Positions 6,758 through 17,450 of a DNA stretch of 64,000 nucleotides are shown piece after piece (position 1 is the stretch's first letter; each line of letters starts with the position of its first letter). The notes under the pieces were generated by a model, which saw nothing but the letters and a program-made list of their open reading frames with translations, was not told the origin of the DNA and ran no database searches. The position numbers were made by a program, and so were the translations under genes. The stretch comes from Mesorhizobium zhangyense (GTDB lineage Bacteria > Pseudomonadota > Alphaproteobacteria > Rhizobiales > Rhizobiaceae): NCBI RefSeq assembly GCF_011045115.1, contig NZ_JAAKZG010000005.1, positions 1 through 64,000 on the forward strand, in the 5' to 3' direction.

Positions 6758-8515
6758 ATGAATGATGCATCCGACCGTTCGCGTTCCGATCGGGTTGACG
6801 ACCATCGCTCCTACCCCGACGGCACCGCCTCGGCTCTGGCCGGCTTTGCCGACACGACGGAACTCGCCCTGATGATGATCGATGCGCGCGGCATCATCAC
6901 CTATGTCAACAAAGCGGGCCAGCGCCTGCTCGGCTATGAACGCCACGAAATGATCGGCCACACGCTCGACCTGATCATTCCCGAGCGGCTGCGGGGCGCT
7001 CACAGCGCCGGCGTGGCGCGTGTCGGCGGCGGCCAGCCGTCAAAGCTCAGCGGCAAGACGGTAGAGGTCGCGGCCTTGCGGCGCGACGGCACAGAATTCC
7101 CCATCGAGCTGTCGCTTTCGGTCTGGCAAGGGCCGGACGGCGTGGTGATGGGCGGCATCATCCGCGACATATCCGAGCGCCGCCAGCGCGATACCCGGCT
7201 TCACCGGCTTGCCCATCACGATCCGCTGACCGGCCTTCCCAACCGCGCGCAGGTCAACGAGCGGCTCGGCGCCATCCTTGCGGCAGGCGGGCAGGCGGCC
7301 ATACTCCTGTTCGATCTCGACGGCTTCAAGAAGGTCAATGACAATCTCGGCCATGCGACCGGCGACACGCTTTTGCAGGCGCTTGCGGTCCGGCTGCCGG
7401 CCGTGCTCGATGCCGACGCCATCCCGGCGAGAATTGGCGGCGACGAGTTTGCCGTTATTCTGCCCGATGTCGGCGATCCCATGAAAGCGTCCGCTGCCGC
7501 GCGGTCCATCCTCGATGCCTTCCGGCAGTCCTTCACCATCGGCGATCATGTCCTCAAGCTCGGTGCCTGCGTCGGCGTTGCCCTCGGGCCTGCCCATGGC
7601 GCCGATCCAGAAGAGCTGATTGCAAGCGCCGATCTCGCGCTGTCCCACGCCAGGCGCGACGGCAGCCCGGGTTTCAGGCTTTATGAGCCGGCAATGCGCA
7701 GCGCGATGGCGGCGCGGCGGCTGATGAAGGACGAACTGCTTCAAGCCGTCGGCGCCGGGGAACTGGTTCTGCACTACCAGCCGCAGATCGACCTCGAAAG
7801 CGGTGCGGTCTTCGGGGCCGAGGCGCTTCTGCGCTGGAACCACCCGACGCGCGGCCTGCTTTTACCGGCAACGTTCCTGTCGGTGCTCGAATCCCATTCG
7901 CTGGCACTGCAGGTCGGCGGCTGGATCCTCGACGAAGCCTGCCGGCAGGCCGCCGAATGGCGCAGCACAGGTCTGCCCGACATGCGGATCGCGGCAAACT
8001 TGTTTTCCGCGCAGATAAACGCTGGAAACCTGGCGCAGGTGGTGACCGAGACGCTCGATCGTCACGGGCTGCCGCCGGAGGCGCTGGAGGTCGAGGTAAC
8101 GGAGACGGTCGTTCTCGAAAACGACGACCGGGTGCTGGCGCCCTTCCGCGAACTTCGCGACCGTCAGGTCGGGGTGGCCTTCGACGATTTCGGTACCGGC
8201 CACGCCTCGCTGAGCACGCTCAAACGTTTTCCGCTGACCACGCTGAAGATCGACCGGAGCTTCGTTCGCGACCTGCTCACCGACCGCTCGGCTGGCGCCA
8301 TAGTCCAGGCGCTGCTGGGCATGGGGCGCAGCATGGGTCTCGATGTCATAGCCGAGGGTATCGAAACCGAGAAACAGCAGGCCGCACTGCTCGCCATGGG
8401 CTGCAGGATCGGCCAGGGTTATCTCTACGCCAGGGCGCTGCCGTCCGAGGAATTCACGCGCCGCTTTGTCGAGACCAAGGGCAAGGCCAGGGGGAAGGCT
8501 GCCGGATCCCGCTGA
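6758..8515 (+). CDS. PAS-GGDEF-EAL cyclic-di-GMP signalling protein
   Basis: A cytoplasmic 585-residue protein with a PAS sensor domain (about residues 30-145, ending in the PAC-like IIRDISERRQRD), a diguanylate cyclase domain (about 155-310) with an intact IGGDEF active-site loop, and a phosphodiesterase domain (about 325-575) with GAEALLRW and DDFGTGHASL. Because both catalytic signatures look intact, it could make or degrade c-di-GMP; in many tandem proteins one half is regulatory. No transmembrane segment is seen, so the signal is probably cytoplasmic (redox, ligand or oxygen through PAS). The ATG at 6758 is chosen; an in-frame GTG at 6749 is the alternative. A strong terminator follows. 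Confidence 0.92.
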   Translation: MNDASDRSRSDRVDDHRSYPDGTASALAGFADTTELALMMIDARGIITYVNKAGQRLLGYERHEMIGHTLDLIIPERLRGAHSAGVARVGGGQPSKLSGKTVEVAALRRDGTEFPIELSLSVWQGPDGVVMGGIIRDISERRQRDTRLHRLAHHDPLTGLPNRAQVNERLGAILAAGGQAAILLFDLDGFKKVNDNLGHATGDTLLQALAVRLPAVLDADAIPARIGGDEFAVILPDVGDPMKASAAARSILDAFRQSFTIGDHVLKLGACVGVALGPAHGADPEELIASADLALSHARRDGSPGFRLYEPAMRSAMAARRLMKDELLQAVGAGELVLHYQPQIDLESGAVFGAEALLRWNHPTRGLLLPATFLSVLESHSLALQVGGWILDEACRQAAEWRSTGLPDMRIAANLFSAQINAGNLAQVVTETLDRHGLPPEALEVEVTETVVLENDDRVLAPFRELRDRQVGVAFDDFGTGHASLSTLKRFPLTTLKIDRSFVRDLLTDRSAGAIVQALLGMGRSMGLDVIAEGIETEKQQAALLAMGCRIGQGYLYARALPSEEFTRRFVETKGKARGKAAGSR

Positions 8516-8530
8516 TTTGCGGAACCTGCA

Positions 8531-8564
8531 AAAAAGCCGGACGGCGAGGGCCGTCCGGCTTTTT
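8531..8564. terminator. Bidirectional Rho-independent terminator
   Basis: A perfect 15-bp stem with AAAAAGCCGGACGGC (8531-8545) and its complement (8550-8564) around the loop GAGG. It has A/T runs on both sides, so it can stop both the GGDEF-EAL transcript and the converging SH3-protein transcript. Confidence 0.9.
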
Positions 8565-8583
8565 AAAGCGTTAGCGGTGAGGA

Positions 8584-9258
8584 TTACCGCACGACATAGA
8601 CGATCCTGCGCGTGCCTGGATCGACCAGGGCTGGCTGGCCGTTCACATAGACATAGCGATAGTCGTAGTCGGGAATTTCCTGAAGTTCGACCGTGTCGGG
8701 CAGGCCTGCGCCGACGACGACTTCACCGTCGAGGTAGACCGGGTCGACCTGATGGCTGGTGACGTAGGTGCGCACTTCCGGCGGCGGTTCCGCCGCAGCC
8801 CCTGCCGAGCCTCCGACCGCCACGCCGGCTACGCCGCCGACTGCGGCACCGATCGGCCCGCCGATGAGCGCGCCGCCGATAGCACCGGTGGCACCGCCGA
8901 CCAACGCGCCGGTTGCACCGCCTTCACCCTTGGGCGCTTCGACGATGGTCACCTGGGAATCTGCAGGGCGCTCGCTGAGCACGACGCCCGATCCGCCGAA
9001 ATCGCCAGTCAGATAGTCGGCATAGACCCAACCCTCGCCATCGGCGGTGACGACCGAGCACCATTTGCTGTTTTCGATACAGCCATTGAGGGTGGTGCCC
9101 TCATTGGCGCCGATGAAGCTGACGACAGGGTATTGCGGGCCGGGCCCCGAGCGGACATTGAGGTCCGTCACGGCAGTTACTTCAGCGGCAAAGGCCGCTC
9201 CCGAAATGGCAAGCAAGGCGGCGGCTGCCACTGAGCCAAGAATCATGGATTTCATCAT
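8584..9258 (-). CDS. Secreted SH3-domain / glycine-zipper / DUF1236 protein
   Basis: A 224-residue protein with a Sec signal peptide (about residues 1-24, cleavage after AFA) and a bacterial SH3 domain (about 26-88, VTDLNVRSGPGPQYPVV...GWVYADYLTG). A glycine-zipper segment follows (about 118-152, repeated GGATGA/GGPIGA small-residue motifs that can insert in or pack against membranes). The C-terminal DUF1236-like domain (about 160-224) ends in GQPALVDPGTRRIVYVV. Such proteins are frequent in Rhizobiales envelopes and are thought to bind peptidoglycan or the outer membrane; the role is unproven. Two adjacent ATGs (9258, 9255) follow a GGAG site and the second has the better spacing. Confidence 0.85.
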   Translation of the reverse strand: MMKSMILGSVAAAALLAISGAAFAAEVTAVTDLNVRSGPGPQYPVVSFIGANEGTTLNGCIENSKWCSVVTADGEGWVYADYLTGDFGGSGVVLSERPADSQVTIVEAPKGEGGATGALVGGATGAIGGALIGGPIGAAVGGVAGVAVGGSAGAAAEPPPEVRTYVTSHQVDPVYLDGEVVVGAGLPDTVELQEIPDYDYRYVYVNGQPALVDPGTRRIVYVVR

Positions 9259-9289
9259 CTCTCTCCGTTTTTGACCCCTCTAGAGAGGA

Positions 9290-10600
9290 TCAATCCGGGG
9301 AGGCTCCATGAGTTCCCGCTAAAATAAGGTCATTCGGTGACGATTTCGGGGCAAGGGACAGGCGGTTGGCGATCTCGCCGGCAACGGCTTCGCCCGACAA
9401 TCTTGCGCCGCCGCAGGTCTGGATCAACGGTCCGGCAAGCGCCTCGCCGGCAAAATATATGCGCTCGGCGACCGGCTGCATGAGGGTCGCGCGGGCGGAC
9501 GCCTTGCCGGGCCGCGCGGCAGCGTAAGCACCGCGCACGAAGCGCTCCGCTCCCCAATTGGTCATCATGGCGCGGCCGACATGCTTCCTCACGTCGCTGC
9601 CGAAAATGCCGCAAAGCCGGTCGGTGACGAAATCGATGCCCGCCGCCTCGCCGGCGGCCGACATCTCCCAGGCGAAGTCGCCGCCGACGAAACCGACCAT
9701 CAGGTCGAGATCGAAGGGGAAGCAGAGGAAATAGACGTCGTGGCGGGCCGGCCGCTCGATCAGCAGGTCGTCGAACGGGTTAAGGCCGAGGCGCGTGCCT
9801 TTGATCTCGATCGGCAGCTTCGTCAGCATGCCCATCTGCAGATCGAAGAACGCCTCGACATAGGCGTCCGGCAGAAAGGGCGAGAACTCGATCTCCTCGA
9901 AGGCCAGCACCGCCGGCGAGGCGGTGACGATGACGGCCTTGGCGCGGATGGTGCCGCGATCGGTGACGACGGCAACCCCCGGCACGTCCCAGAGGATCTT
10001 GCGGACGGGTGTCGACAGTTCCACCGGCACGTCGGCACCGAAGCGGGCGACCAGCGCGCCCAAACCCTCCTTGGTGAAATAATTCGGGTCGAGGTCGGCT
10101 GCGGCGCGGAAATCCTGGACCGAGACCTCGTCGTAATCCTGGCCGAAGTCCATCGGACCGGAAAAGGTTGCGGCAGCGCGCGGAGCAGAACCTTTGGCCA
10201 GCCGGCCCGAGGCGAGCAGCGCGGAGACGCGGTCGTCGGCGCCGTCCCATTTTTCGAGAAGAGCCGCAAGCTGGGCGTCGGCGCGCTTCATCTCCGCCTC
10301 TTCGGCCTCGCTGGCCTTGCGCTTGCCATAATAGAGGTGATCGACATTCATGTCGTGGTGGTGGAGCGTCCAGCCTGCTGACTGGGCGTCCGGAAAATAC
10401 GGGTTGCGGTCGGCGGCATGCAGCCAGGCGCAGCCGATATCGAAGGGAACGCCGAAATGCTGGCTGGAGGTCCAGGCCCTGCCGCCGATACGGTCCATGG
10501 CCTCGAGAACCCTGAAGGAAAGACCGGCAGCCCGCAGGACTTTTGCCGCGGCAAGACCTGCCGAACCCGCGCCGACGATCACGACATCGACATCTTCCAT
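9290..10600 (-). CDS. FAD-dependent amine oxidase family protein
   Basis: A 436-residue flavoprotein. The N-terminal dinucleotide-binding motif VDVVIVGAGSAGLAAAKVL (about residues 4-22) is followed by the second family motif RIGGRAWTS (about 38-46). The C-terminal FAD-contacting region YFAGEAL...GGARLSGEAVA is at about residues 385-412. The family oxidises primary or secondary amines (monoamine, polyamine, tryptophan) with oxygen as acceptor. The substrate is not determinable here. No signal peptide or Tat motif is present, so a cytoplasmic location is likely. It is a single-gene unit, divergent from the transglycosylase gene. Confidence 0.88.
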   Translation of the reverse strand: MEDVDVVIVGAGSAGLAAAKVLRAAGLSFRVLEAMDRIGGRAWTSSQHFGVPFDIGCAWLHAADRNPYFPDAQSAGWTLHHHDMNVDHLYYGKRKASEAEEAEMKRADAQLAALLEKWDGADDRVSALLASGRLAKGSAPRAAATFSGPMDFGQDYDEVSVQDFRAAADLDPNYFTKEGLGALVARFGADVPVELSTPVRKILWDVPGVAVVTDRGTIRAKAVIVTASPAVLAFEEIEFSPFLPDAYVEAFFDLQMGMLTKLPIEIKGTRLGLNPFDDLLIERPARHDVYFLCFPFDLDLMVGFVGGDFAWEMSAAGEAAGIDFVTDRLCGIFGSDVRKHVGRAMMTNWGAERFVRGAYAAARPGKASARATLMQPVAERIYFAGEALAGPLIQTCGGARLSGEAVAGEIANRLSLAPKSSPNDLILAGTHGASPD

Positions 10601-10793
10601 GAAAGTCCCCCTCAGGACTTTGATCAGGACCGGGCGATCAGATACCGTTCCCAGTACTTGACCTTACGGAAATTTCATCTTGTTCGCCAGTATCGCTTGC
10701 TTTGCTCGTAAACCTGATCTTAACGGTGACAAATCAAGCAATTGCTGGCAGATAGCGTTTCAGGGACGTGATTCAGGCAATCAGGAGAACAGC

Positions 10794-11612
10794 ATGGCAT
10801 TTTCTGCCAAGGGAAAGTTTTTTGCCGCCGCCGCCTTCGCCATGCTCGGTCTTGCGACCGGCAGTGCAAATGCGGCCCAATGCGGCAACACCGCCGCCGG
10901 CTTCGAGGCATGGAAGAAGCAGTTCGGCCAGGAAGCTGCGGCCAACGGCATCAGCGGCCGTGCGCTGAGCGCGCTGGCCGGCACCAAATATGCCACCAAG
11001 ACCATTTCCGCCGACCGCAACCAGCACAGCTTCAAGCTGTCGCTGAGCCAGTTCATGGCCAAGCGCGGCGGCAAGACCATCGCCTCGCGCGGCAAGGCGA
11101 TGAAGGCGCAGAATGCGGCCTTGTTCAAAAGCATCGAGCAGCGTTACGGCGTGCCCGCCGGCCCGCTGATCGCGATCTGGGGCATGGAAACGGGTTTCGG
11201 CAGCTTCACCGGCAACCAGAACACGCTGTCGGCCGTCGCGACACTCGCCTATGACTGCCGCCGCACCGAATATTTCACCGACCAGCTCTATGCCGCGCTG
11301 AAGCTCGTGCAGAACGGCACGCTGACGGCCGCGACCACGGGTGCGGCGCATGGCGAGATCGGCCAGACCCAGTTCCTGCCGGTGAACGTGCTGAAATACG
11401 GCGTCGACGGCGACGGCAATGGCCGCGTCGACCTCAAGGGCAAGGCCGATGCACTGGCCTCGACCGCCAACTTCCTGCGCGGCCATGGCTGGTCGCGCGG
11501 TGGCGGCTACCAGCCGGGACAGGCCAATTTCGGCGCCATCCAGGGCTGGAACGCAGCCAGCGTCTACCAGCAGGCCATCGCCATCATCGGCGCGGAAATC
11601 GACGGGCAGTAA
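10794..11612 (+). CDS. Lytic murein transglycosylase, MltB/GH103 type
   Basis: The ATG at 10794 is preceded by AGGAGA and begins an obvious signal peptide (about residues 1-27, ending ANAA). The mature domain (about 30-272) is of the SLT_2/MltB family, which cleaves the MurNAc-GlcNAc bond of peptidoglycan with formation of 1,6-anhydroMurNAc. The catalytic Glu lies in IWGMETGFGSFTGNQ (about residue 129), and EIGQTQFLP is the second conserved block. There is no lipobox, so it is a soluble periplasmic enzyme rather than a lipoprotein like E. coli MltB. The C-terminal peptidoglycan-binding domain often found in longer homologs is absent. Confidence 0.9.
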   Translation: MAFSAKGKFFAAAAFAMLGLATGSANAAQCGNTAAGFEAWKKQFGQEAAANGISGRALSALAGTKYATKTISADRNQHSFKLSLSQFMAKRGGKTIASRGKAMKAQNAALFKSIEQRYGVPAGPLIAIWGMETGFGSFTGNQNTLSAVATLAYDCRRTEYFTDQLYAALKLVQNGTLTAATTGAAHGEIGQTQFLPVNVLKYGVDGDGNGRVDLKGKADALASTANFLRGHGWSRGGGYQPGQANFGAIQGWNAASVYQQAIAIIGAEIDGQ

Positions 11613-11631
11613 AAGTCCCTGAAGCAAAAAC

Positions 11632-11661
11632 AAAAACCCGGCGGTGACGCCGGGTTTTTTT
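11632..11661 (+). terminator. Rho-independent terminator after the transglycosylase gene
   Basis: Stem CCCGGCG / CGCCGGG with loop GTGA, preceded by AAAAA and followed by TTTTTTT. It can act in both directions and also lies just past the stop of the converging hypothetical gene at 11688. Confidence 0.88.
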
Positions 11662-11687
11662 GTGTGCTGCTGCTGCTATTGAGCCGT

Positions 11688-12226
11688 CTATTCGGCTTCC
11701 TGCATGCTGATGCTGTAGGAGCAGCCGGCAAGCGTCTTGCCGGGGTGAGAATCGACGGTCGAGACATTCACCGAAATGCGGGTCTGGAACCGCATCCCGC
11801 CATCCTCCTCGGTCTTGTCGACAACGACTTTCTCGCCGAGGAACTTTTCGGGCGTCGAAATTGCGGGCGTGATTTCCAGTTTCTGCGCCATCTCCGCCGG
11901 CGAAATGCCGTCGAGAACCGCCATGGGTCCGGAGGCAGTAAAGGCGATCGTATCGGTTTCCTGACCGAAGACGCTAACCGGGGCGGGCAGGCTGTACTGT
12001 TTTAGGAAGAGATTTCCGGATTCGGTTTCCTGCCAGCCGAGCGTGCTGGATGTGTCCGTCTCCGCCGCCAGCCAGAAAGCAAAAACATTGTAAGTTTGAA
12101 CGTCGGCCCGGCACTCGATGAGCGCGGGCAGATCGAGCGTCGAAGGGTCGAAGCCGGCATCCTGGGCCGATGCTGGTCCTGCCATAAGCAGGCAAAACGT
12201 CAGACATCGGCCAGGGCGCATGGGTC

Positions 12227-12230
<4 letters not shown>
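11688..12230 (-). CDS. Hypothetical secreted protein
   Basis: A 180-residue protein with an N-terminal signal peptide (about residues 1-22, cleaved after PASA). The mature part is about 155 residues of mixed alpha/beta composition with two Cys residues (near CRADVQ and GCSYSIS) that could form a disulfide. No family was recognised. The start codon overlaps the argG stop by 4 nt (ATGA; an in-frame ATG also exists at 12221), so it is translationally coupled to argG, although nothing in the sequence links it to arginine synthesis. A periplasmic location is inferred. Confidence 0.7.
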
Positions 12231-13450
<1,220 letters not shown>

Positions 13451-13619
13451 TTTACGATCCGGTCCTTCCAGGTGCGGAAAGGCCACGGCGGCACTCCGCT
13501 TTCGGCGGGCACTATTAGCAGGAAAGGCAACGCGGGCAAGCTTTGCGGGGTGGGAATCACGCTGGCGCGGCAAAGAGCTTTGAGCTAGCTTGCGCCGTTC
13601 TCAGCCGGGCCCGAAAAGA

Positions 13620-14261
13620 ATGTCCTTCATTCCCGATACCGCCATCATCGTCCAGTTCGCCATCGCCACCTTCATCATCGCGATCACGCCGGGGCCGGAC
13701 ATGACGCTGTTCGTCGGGCGCGCGCTGTCTGAGGGAAGGGCGGCAGGCTTTGCCTGCATGTTCGGGGCGATGAGCGGCATCATCATCCACACCGCGCTGG
13801 TGGCGCTGGGCCTTTCGGCGCTGATCGTCGCCTCGCCGCAGGCATTTCTGGCGCTGAAGATCGGCGGGGCGGGTTATCTGGTGTGGCTCGCCTATCAGGC
13901 GATCCGCCACGGCTCGGCGTTCTCGCCCGACATGACGAAGCGCGCGCCGCGCTCGCTGTTCCAGAACTGGGCGACGGGGCTCGGCATCAACCTGCTCAAC
14001 CCGAAGATCATCCTGTTCTTCATGACCTTCCTGCCGCAGTTCGTCTCCGCGCATGACCCGCATGCGCCGGGAAAGCTGTTCTTCCTCGGCGTGCTGTTCA
14101 TCCCGCTGTCGCTGCCGCTGACGGTTCCGATGGTGATTGCCGCCGATAGGTTCGCCGGGCTCTTGAAGAAGAACCCGACGGTGACGCGCATCGTCGACTA
14201 TCTGTTTGCCGGCGTGTTCTCGGCCTTTGCGCTGAAAATCCTTACGGCGCAGGCGAAGTAG
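13620..14261 (+). CDS. LysE/RhtB family amino-acid exporter
   Basis: A 213-residue inner-membrane protein with six hydrophobic segments. The family motif ITPGPDMTLFVGRALSEGRAAG (about residues 20-41) and the NLLNPKIILFF block (about 129-139) are present. LysE/RhtB exporters remove lysine, threonine, homoserine lactones or similar compounds; substrate specificity cannot be read from sequence. The ATG at 13620 is chosen over an upstream TTG because the family N-terminus starts MSFIPD. It is divergent from argG and its 3' end overlaps the converging membrane-protein gene by 20 nt. Confidence 0.9.
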   Translation: MSFIPDTAIIVQFAIATFIIAITPGPDMTLFVGRALSEGRAAGFACMFGAMSGIIIHTALVALGLSALIVASPQAFLALKIGGAGYLVWLAYQAIRHGSAFSPDMTKRAPRSLFQNWATGLGINLLNPKIILFFMTFLPQFVSAHDPHAPGKLFFLGVLFIPLSLPLTVPMVIAADRFAGLLKKNPTVTRIVDYLFAGVFSAFALKILTAQAK

Positions 14262-14742
14262 GCGGGGTTTTCCTCTCGCTGCGCCAGCTTCCGGCGGAAT
14301 TGCCGGCGATAAGCCAGTAGGCGATGCCGCCCAACAGCCCCGCGCCGAGAAGCAGCATGACCAGCCGCGGATCGTCGAGACGCAGCCAATAGGGCTCCAG
14401 CCCCTCATTCACATCGACCTGCCATGTGCCGGAGAGCAGGATGCCGACAAGTGTCAGCGCCACGCCGCCACCGCAAAGCGCATGGGTCAGCCAGTCGCGC
14501 TTGCCGAGAAGCTCGGTGAAGGTGATTGCGATCACTGCCGGGAAGAATGCGTAGTAGGCGACGAAGAGCGCCATGAACGGAATGGTAAAGACAAGCGATG
14601 CGCTGGCGACCGGATCGCCGGGAGGGGCACCCAGCGCGCCCAACGCCAGAATATTTATGAAAGCGCTCGCCGCCAGCGCTGCGCCGACAAAGCCCACGAG
14701 GATGACGAACAGCCGGCCGAGGATCAGGAGGATGCTGGTCAT
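14242..14742 (-). CDS. Four-helix membrane protein of unknown function (paralog of its upstream neighbour)
   Basis: A 166-residue protein with four predicted transmembrane helices (about residues 5-35, 45-75, 85-102, 125-145) and a short Ser/Pro/Thr tail. The family was not recognised. Shared features with the gene at 14739-15179 (an aromatic/basic motif KRDWL against RRHWL, and a final helix motif GLLGGIAYWLIA against [12 protein letters not shown]) indicate that the two arose by tandem duplication. Its start overlaps the stop of that gene by 4 nt. The pair follows rlmN in one probable operon. Confidence 0.7.
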   Translation of the reverse strand: MTSILLILGRLFVILVGFVGAALAASAFINILALGALGAPPGDPVASASLVFTIPFMALFVAYYAFFPAVIAITFTELLGKRDWLTHALCGGGVALTLVGILLSGTWQVDVNEGLEPYWLRLDDPRLVMLLLGAGLLGGIAYWLIAGNSAGSWRSERKTPPTSPAP

Positions 14743-15179
14743 GATGTCACGCCCTTCGGCGAAGCATCGGAAGACCCGTGGGCAACCAACCAGAAGCTAA
14801 GCCCTCCCAGGAAACCACCCGGCAGGCAGAACAAGGGCAGGCTGCTTTGCAAAAATGACCCCGCCGTCTCCCCGTTGAACTGGAAAAAGAGTTCCAAAAA
14901 CAAAAAGGCCGGCAGAACGTTCAATGCTCCGGCAATGGAAAAGAAAAGCCAGTGACGCCGCTCGAAAACTTTCGCCACATACAGAGCGAGGATAAAGCCC
15001 GGCAGCGCCGTGGGAAACGTGAAAATCAGCCCTGTTGCTATTCCGGTCATAAGATCCAACGCGGAGCCTATGGAACTGCCTTGGTACAGGAAGACAGAGA
15101 CAAAAACAGCGGCGAATACGGCGCAGACATAGCCCAGCGAGACCAAACCAGCTCGCCTTAAAGTCGAAGTAGGCCTCAC
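14739..15179 (-). CDS. Four-helix membrane protein of unknown function, coupled to rlmN
   Basis: The best start is the GTG at 15179, which overlaps the rlmN stop codon as GTGA. A longer frame would run through rlmN and is spurious. The 146-residue product has four hydrophobic segments and the motif [15 protein letters not shown], with [15 protein letters not shown] in the last helix. These resemble the downstream 166-residue protein, so the two are paralogs. No known family was recognised. The double 4-nt overlap (rlmN / this gene / next gene) points to a tightly coupled three-gene unit. Confidence 0.7.
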   Translation of the reverse strand: MRPTSTLRRAGLVSLGYVCAVFAAVFVSVFLYQGSSIGSALDLMTGIATGLIFTFPTALPGFILALYVAKVFERRHWLFFSIAGALNVLPAFLFLELFFQFNGETAGSFLQSSLPLFCLPGGFLGGLSFWLVAHGSSDASPKGVTS

Positions 15180-16408
15180 TCGCCGTGCCCGGCGATCATC
15201 ATGGCTTCGAGTGCCAGCCGCTCGGTCTTCTTCATGCGCTCCGACTCCGACTTCAACTGGCCGCAGGCCGCAAGAATGTCGCGGCCGCGCGGGGTGCGGA
15301 TGGGCGAGGCGTAGCCGGCATTGTTGATGTAGTCGGCGAACTTCTCGATCGTCTCCCAGTCCGAGCACTGGTAGTTGGTGCCAGGCCATGGGTTGAACGG
15401 GATCAGGTTGATCTTGGCCGGGACGCCCTTCAGCAGCTTGATCAGCGCCTTGGCGTCTTCGATGGAATCGTTGACGTCCTTCAGCATCACATATTCGAAG
15501 GTGATGCGGCGCGCATTGGACAGGCCGGGATAGGCGCGGCAGGCGGCGATCAGCTCCTTCAGCGGATACTTCTTGTTGATCGGCACCAGCATGTCGCGCA
15601 GATCGTCATTGGTGGCGTGCAGCGAGATCGCCAGCATGACGCCGATCTCCTCGCCGGTGCGGAAGATTTCCGGCACCACGCCGGAGGTCGACAGCGTGAT
15701 GCGGCGCTTGGACAGCGACAGCCCGTCGCCATCGGAGGCGATCAGCAGGGCCTTCTTGACCTCTTCGAAATTGTAGAGCGGCTCGCCCATCCCCATCATG
15801 ACGATGTTGGAGATTTTCCGCCCTTCCGCCGGCACGATGGCACCGTCGGGCGTGTCGCGGTCGGGAAAATCGCCGAGCCGGTCGCGCGCCGACATCAGCT
15901 GGGTCAGGATTTCTTCCGCCGTCAGGTTGCGCACCAGCTTCTGCGTGCCGGTGTGGCAGAAGGAGCAGGTCAGCGTGCATCCCACCTGCGAAGAAATGCA
16001 CAGCGTGCCGCGCCCTTCCTCGGGAATGTAGACGGTTTCGATCTCGACCGGGCGGCCCGCACCGCGCGGCGGGAACCGAAAAAGCCATTTGCGCGTGCCG
16101 TCGCTGGAAATCTGTTCTTCGACGATTTCCGGGCGGGCGATGGTGAAATGCTGCTCGAGGGCCGCGCGCAGATCCTTCGAGATGTTGAACATATGGGCGA
16201 AGTCGGAGACGCCGCGCACATAGAGCCAGTGCCAGAGCTGCTGGGCGCGCATCTTGGCCTGCCGCTCGGGCACGATGCCGGCGGCAACAAGTGCTGCGGC
16301 CAACTCGGCGCGCGTCAGCCCGACCAGCGAGGCCTTTGCGGGCGTGGCGGCGCGGGCGCGCAATGCGTCGCGGGTTGTGTCTGCGGTGAGATCGAACGAA
16401 AGAGCCAT
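15176..16408 (-). CDS. rlmN: Dual-specificity 23S rRNA / tRNA adenine C2-methyltransferase
   Basis: A 410-residue radical-SAM methyltransferase that methylates C2 of A2503 in 23S rRNA and A37 in some tRNAs, improving translational fidelity. The 4Fe-4S cluster motif CTLTCSFC (CxxxCxxC) sits in the middle of [17 protein letters not shown]. The two catalytic Cys residues expected of RlmN correspond to the C-terminal AACGQL and the region around the cluster. The start at [10 protein letters not shown] is supported by the family N-terminus; longer in-frame starts exist (M at 16453 and 16489). Two small membrane-protein genes are translationally coupled downstream. Confidence 0.95.
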   Translation of the reverse strand: MALSFDLTADTTRDALRARAATPAKASLVGLTRAELAAALVAAGIVPERQAKMRAQQLWHWLYVRGVSDFAHMFNISKDLRAALEQHFTIARPEIVEEQISSDGTRKWLFRFPPRGAGRPVEIETVYIPEEGRGTLCISSQVGCTLTCSFCHTGTQKLVRNLTAEEILTQLMSARDRLGDFPDRDTPDGAIVPAEGRKISNIVMMGMGEPLYNFEEVKKALLIASDGDGLSLSKRRITLSTSGVVPEIFRTGEEIGVMLAISLHATNDDLRDMLVPINKKYPLKELIAACRAYPGLSNARRITFEYVMLKDVNDSIEDAKALIKLLKGVPAKINLIPFNPWPGTNYQCSDWETIEKFADYINNAGYASPIRTPRGRDILAACGQLKSESERMKKTERLALEAMMIAGHGE

Positions 16409-16601
16409 GATACCGGTAATCGGGGTTGATGCGGTCGCGACGAGGCGATCCATTGAGCCGCACATATCACGAGATCGCGGCGGCGTCACGGCCCGCAGAT
16501 GGGGAGGCTATGCGGCGATTCCAAGGCGTGCGGCCAGAGAGGCCGTCAAATAAGCCTGCCTGATCGACGATAGCGGCCACGAGTAGGCTGAGGCTTCCTA
16601 A

Positions 16602-16629
16602 AGAAAAGGCCGGGCGCTTCGGCCCGGCC
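16602..16629 (-). terminator. Rho-independent terminator after ialB
   Basis: A GC-rich inverted repeat, GGCCGGGC (16608-16615) against GCCCGGCC (16622-16629), followed on the minus strand by TTTTCTT. It lies 30 nt past the ialB stop. Confidence 0.8.
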
Positions 16630-16657
16630 AGTTGGAAGTGCTGAAAAGGTAAAGCGC

Positions 16658-17161
16658 TTACTTGCAGGTGGCGATCGAGGACAGTGCCGCCGAAATGCCC
16701 TTGAGCGAGAAGACGTAGCTGGTCGGATTGCCGCGGCCTGACTTGGCGGCGATCTTCATGTCGGCGCCGCCCTTCATGGCGGCGATCAGCAGCGGCTCCT
16801 CGGCGGCGTTTTCCACCCACGCCGATTTTCCGCGCGTGAACATCGAGAAGGATTTGTCGCCGACCGTGACGGTGACCTTGGAGTTCGCCTGAAAATCATA
16901 GGAGGCGATGAATTGCGGCTCATAGGAGATCGACTGGCCGGGGCGCTGGCTGACGAAGAAGAAGATGTCGCCATGGTCGAGCGTGGGCGGCTGCTTGTCG
17001 GTCGGCACGGTGAGCACGTAGCAGACCTTGCCGTTATTGGCCTGGTAGCTGTAGGTGCCCCAGGCATTGTGCTGGCCGATCTTGGTTGCCGACTGGGCAA
17101 AGGACGGCGCCGCGCCCGCGACCAGAATGAGGCTCGATAAAAGGACAGTCAGTCGGCGCAT
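16658..17161 (-). CDS. Invasion-associated locus B (IalB) family protein
   Basis: A 167-residue periplasmic protein with a signal peptide (about residues 1-22, MRRLTVLLSS... to FAQ). The mature domain resembles the IalB family, first described from Bartonella erythrocyte invasion but widespread in non-pathogenic Rhizobiales. Conserved features are WGTYSY, KVCYVLTVP, FFFVSQRPG and a C-terminal Cys (ATCK) that could pair with the Cys of KVCYV. The start at 17161 is set by the signal peptide and an AGGGAAA site; a longer frame from 17233 adds 24 unlikely residues. Invasion is not implied in this host. Confidence 0.85.
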   Translation of the reverse strand: MRRLTVLLSSLILVAGAAPSFAQSATKIGQHNAWGTYSYQANNGKVCYVLTVPTDKQPPTLDHGDIFFFVSQRPGQSISYEPQFIASYDFQANSKVTVTVGDKSFSMFTRGKSAWVENAAEEPLLIAAMKGGADMKIAAKSGRGNPTSYVFSLKGISAALSSIATCK

Positions 17162-17450
17162 TGTTTTTGGTTTCCCTGTATTTCGCATTGTGGTGCGCAA
17201 GCAGGCCGGTCCGCCCTGCCCGTTTGGGTTCATTTTGATTTAATCTGGGTTACCAAAGGGTGAATGTTCCCTGAAAAAAGGATCATTGCCACCAAAGGTA
17301 TAACCGCCTCGCGCATGCAAACCCCGTTGTCGAGACCTGCAGGCACCGTCCCTTGGTTGTGGTTGAAGACCACGAAAACGGCAAGAATTTGACTTTTCTT
17401 TTCAGCCTGCAATCTGGATGTCAACGCCGCTGCCCGCAACGTCCGGCCGG

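Noticed and set aside
17230-17439. A 69-codon minus-strand open frame between YkvA and ialB genes
   Set aside because: There is no ribosome-binding site, no recognisable family and mixed composition. It is judged non-coding.
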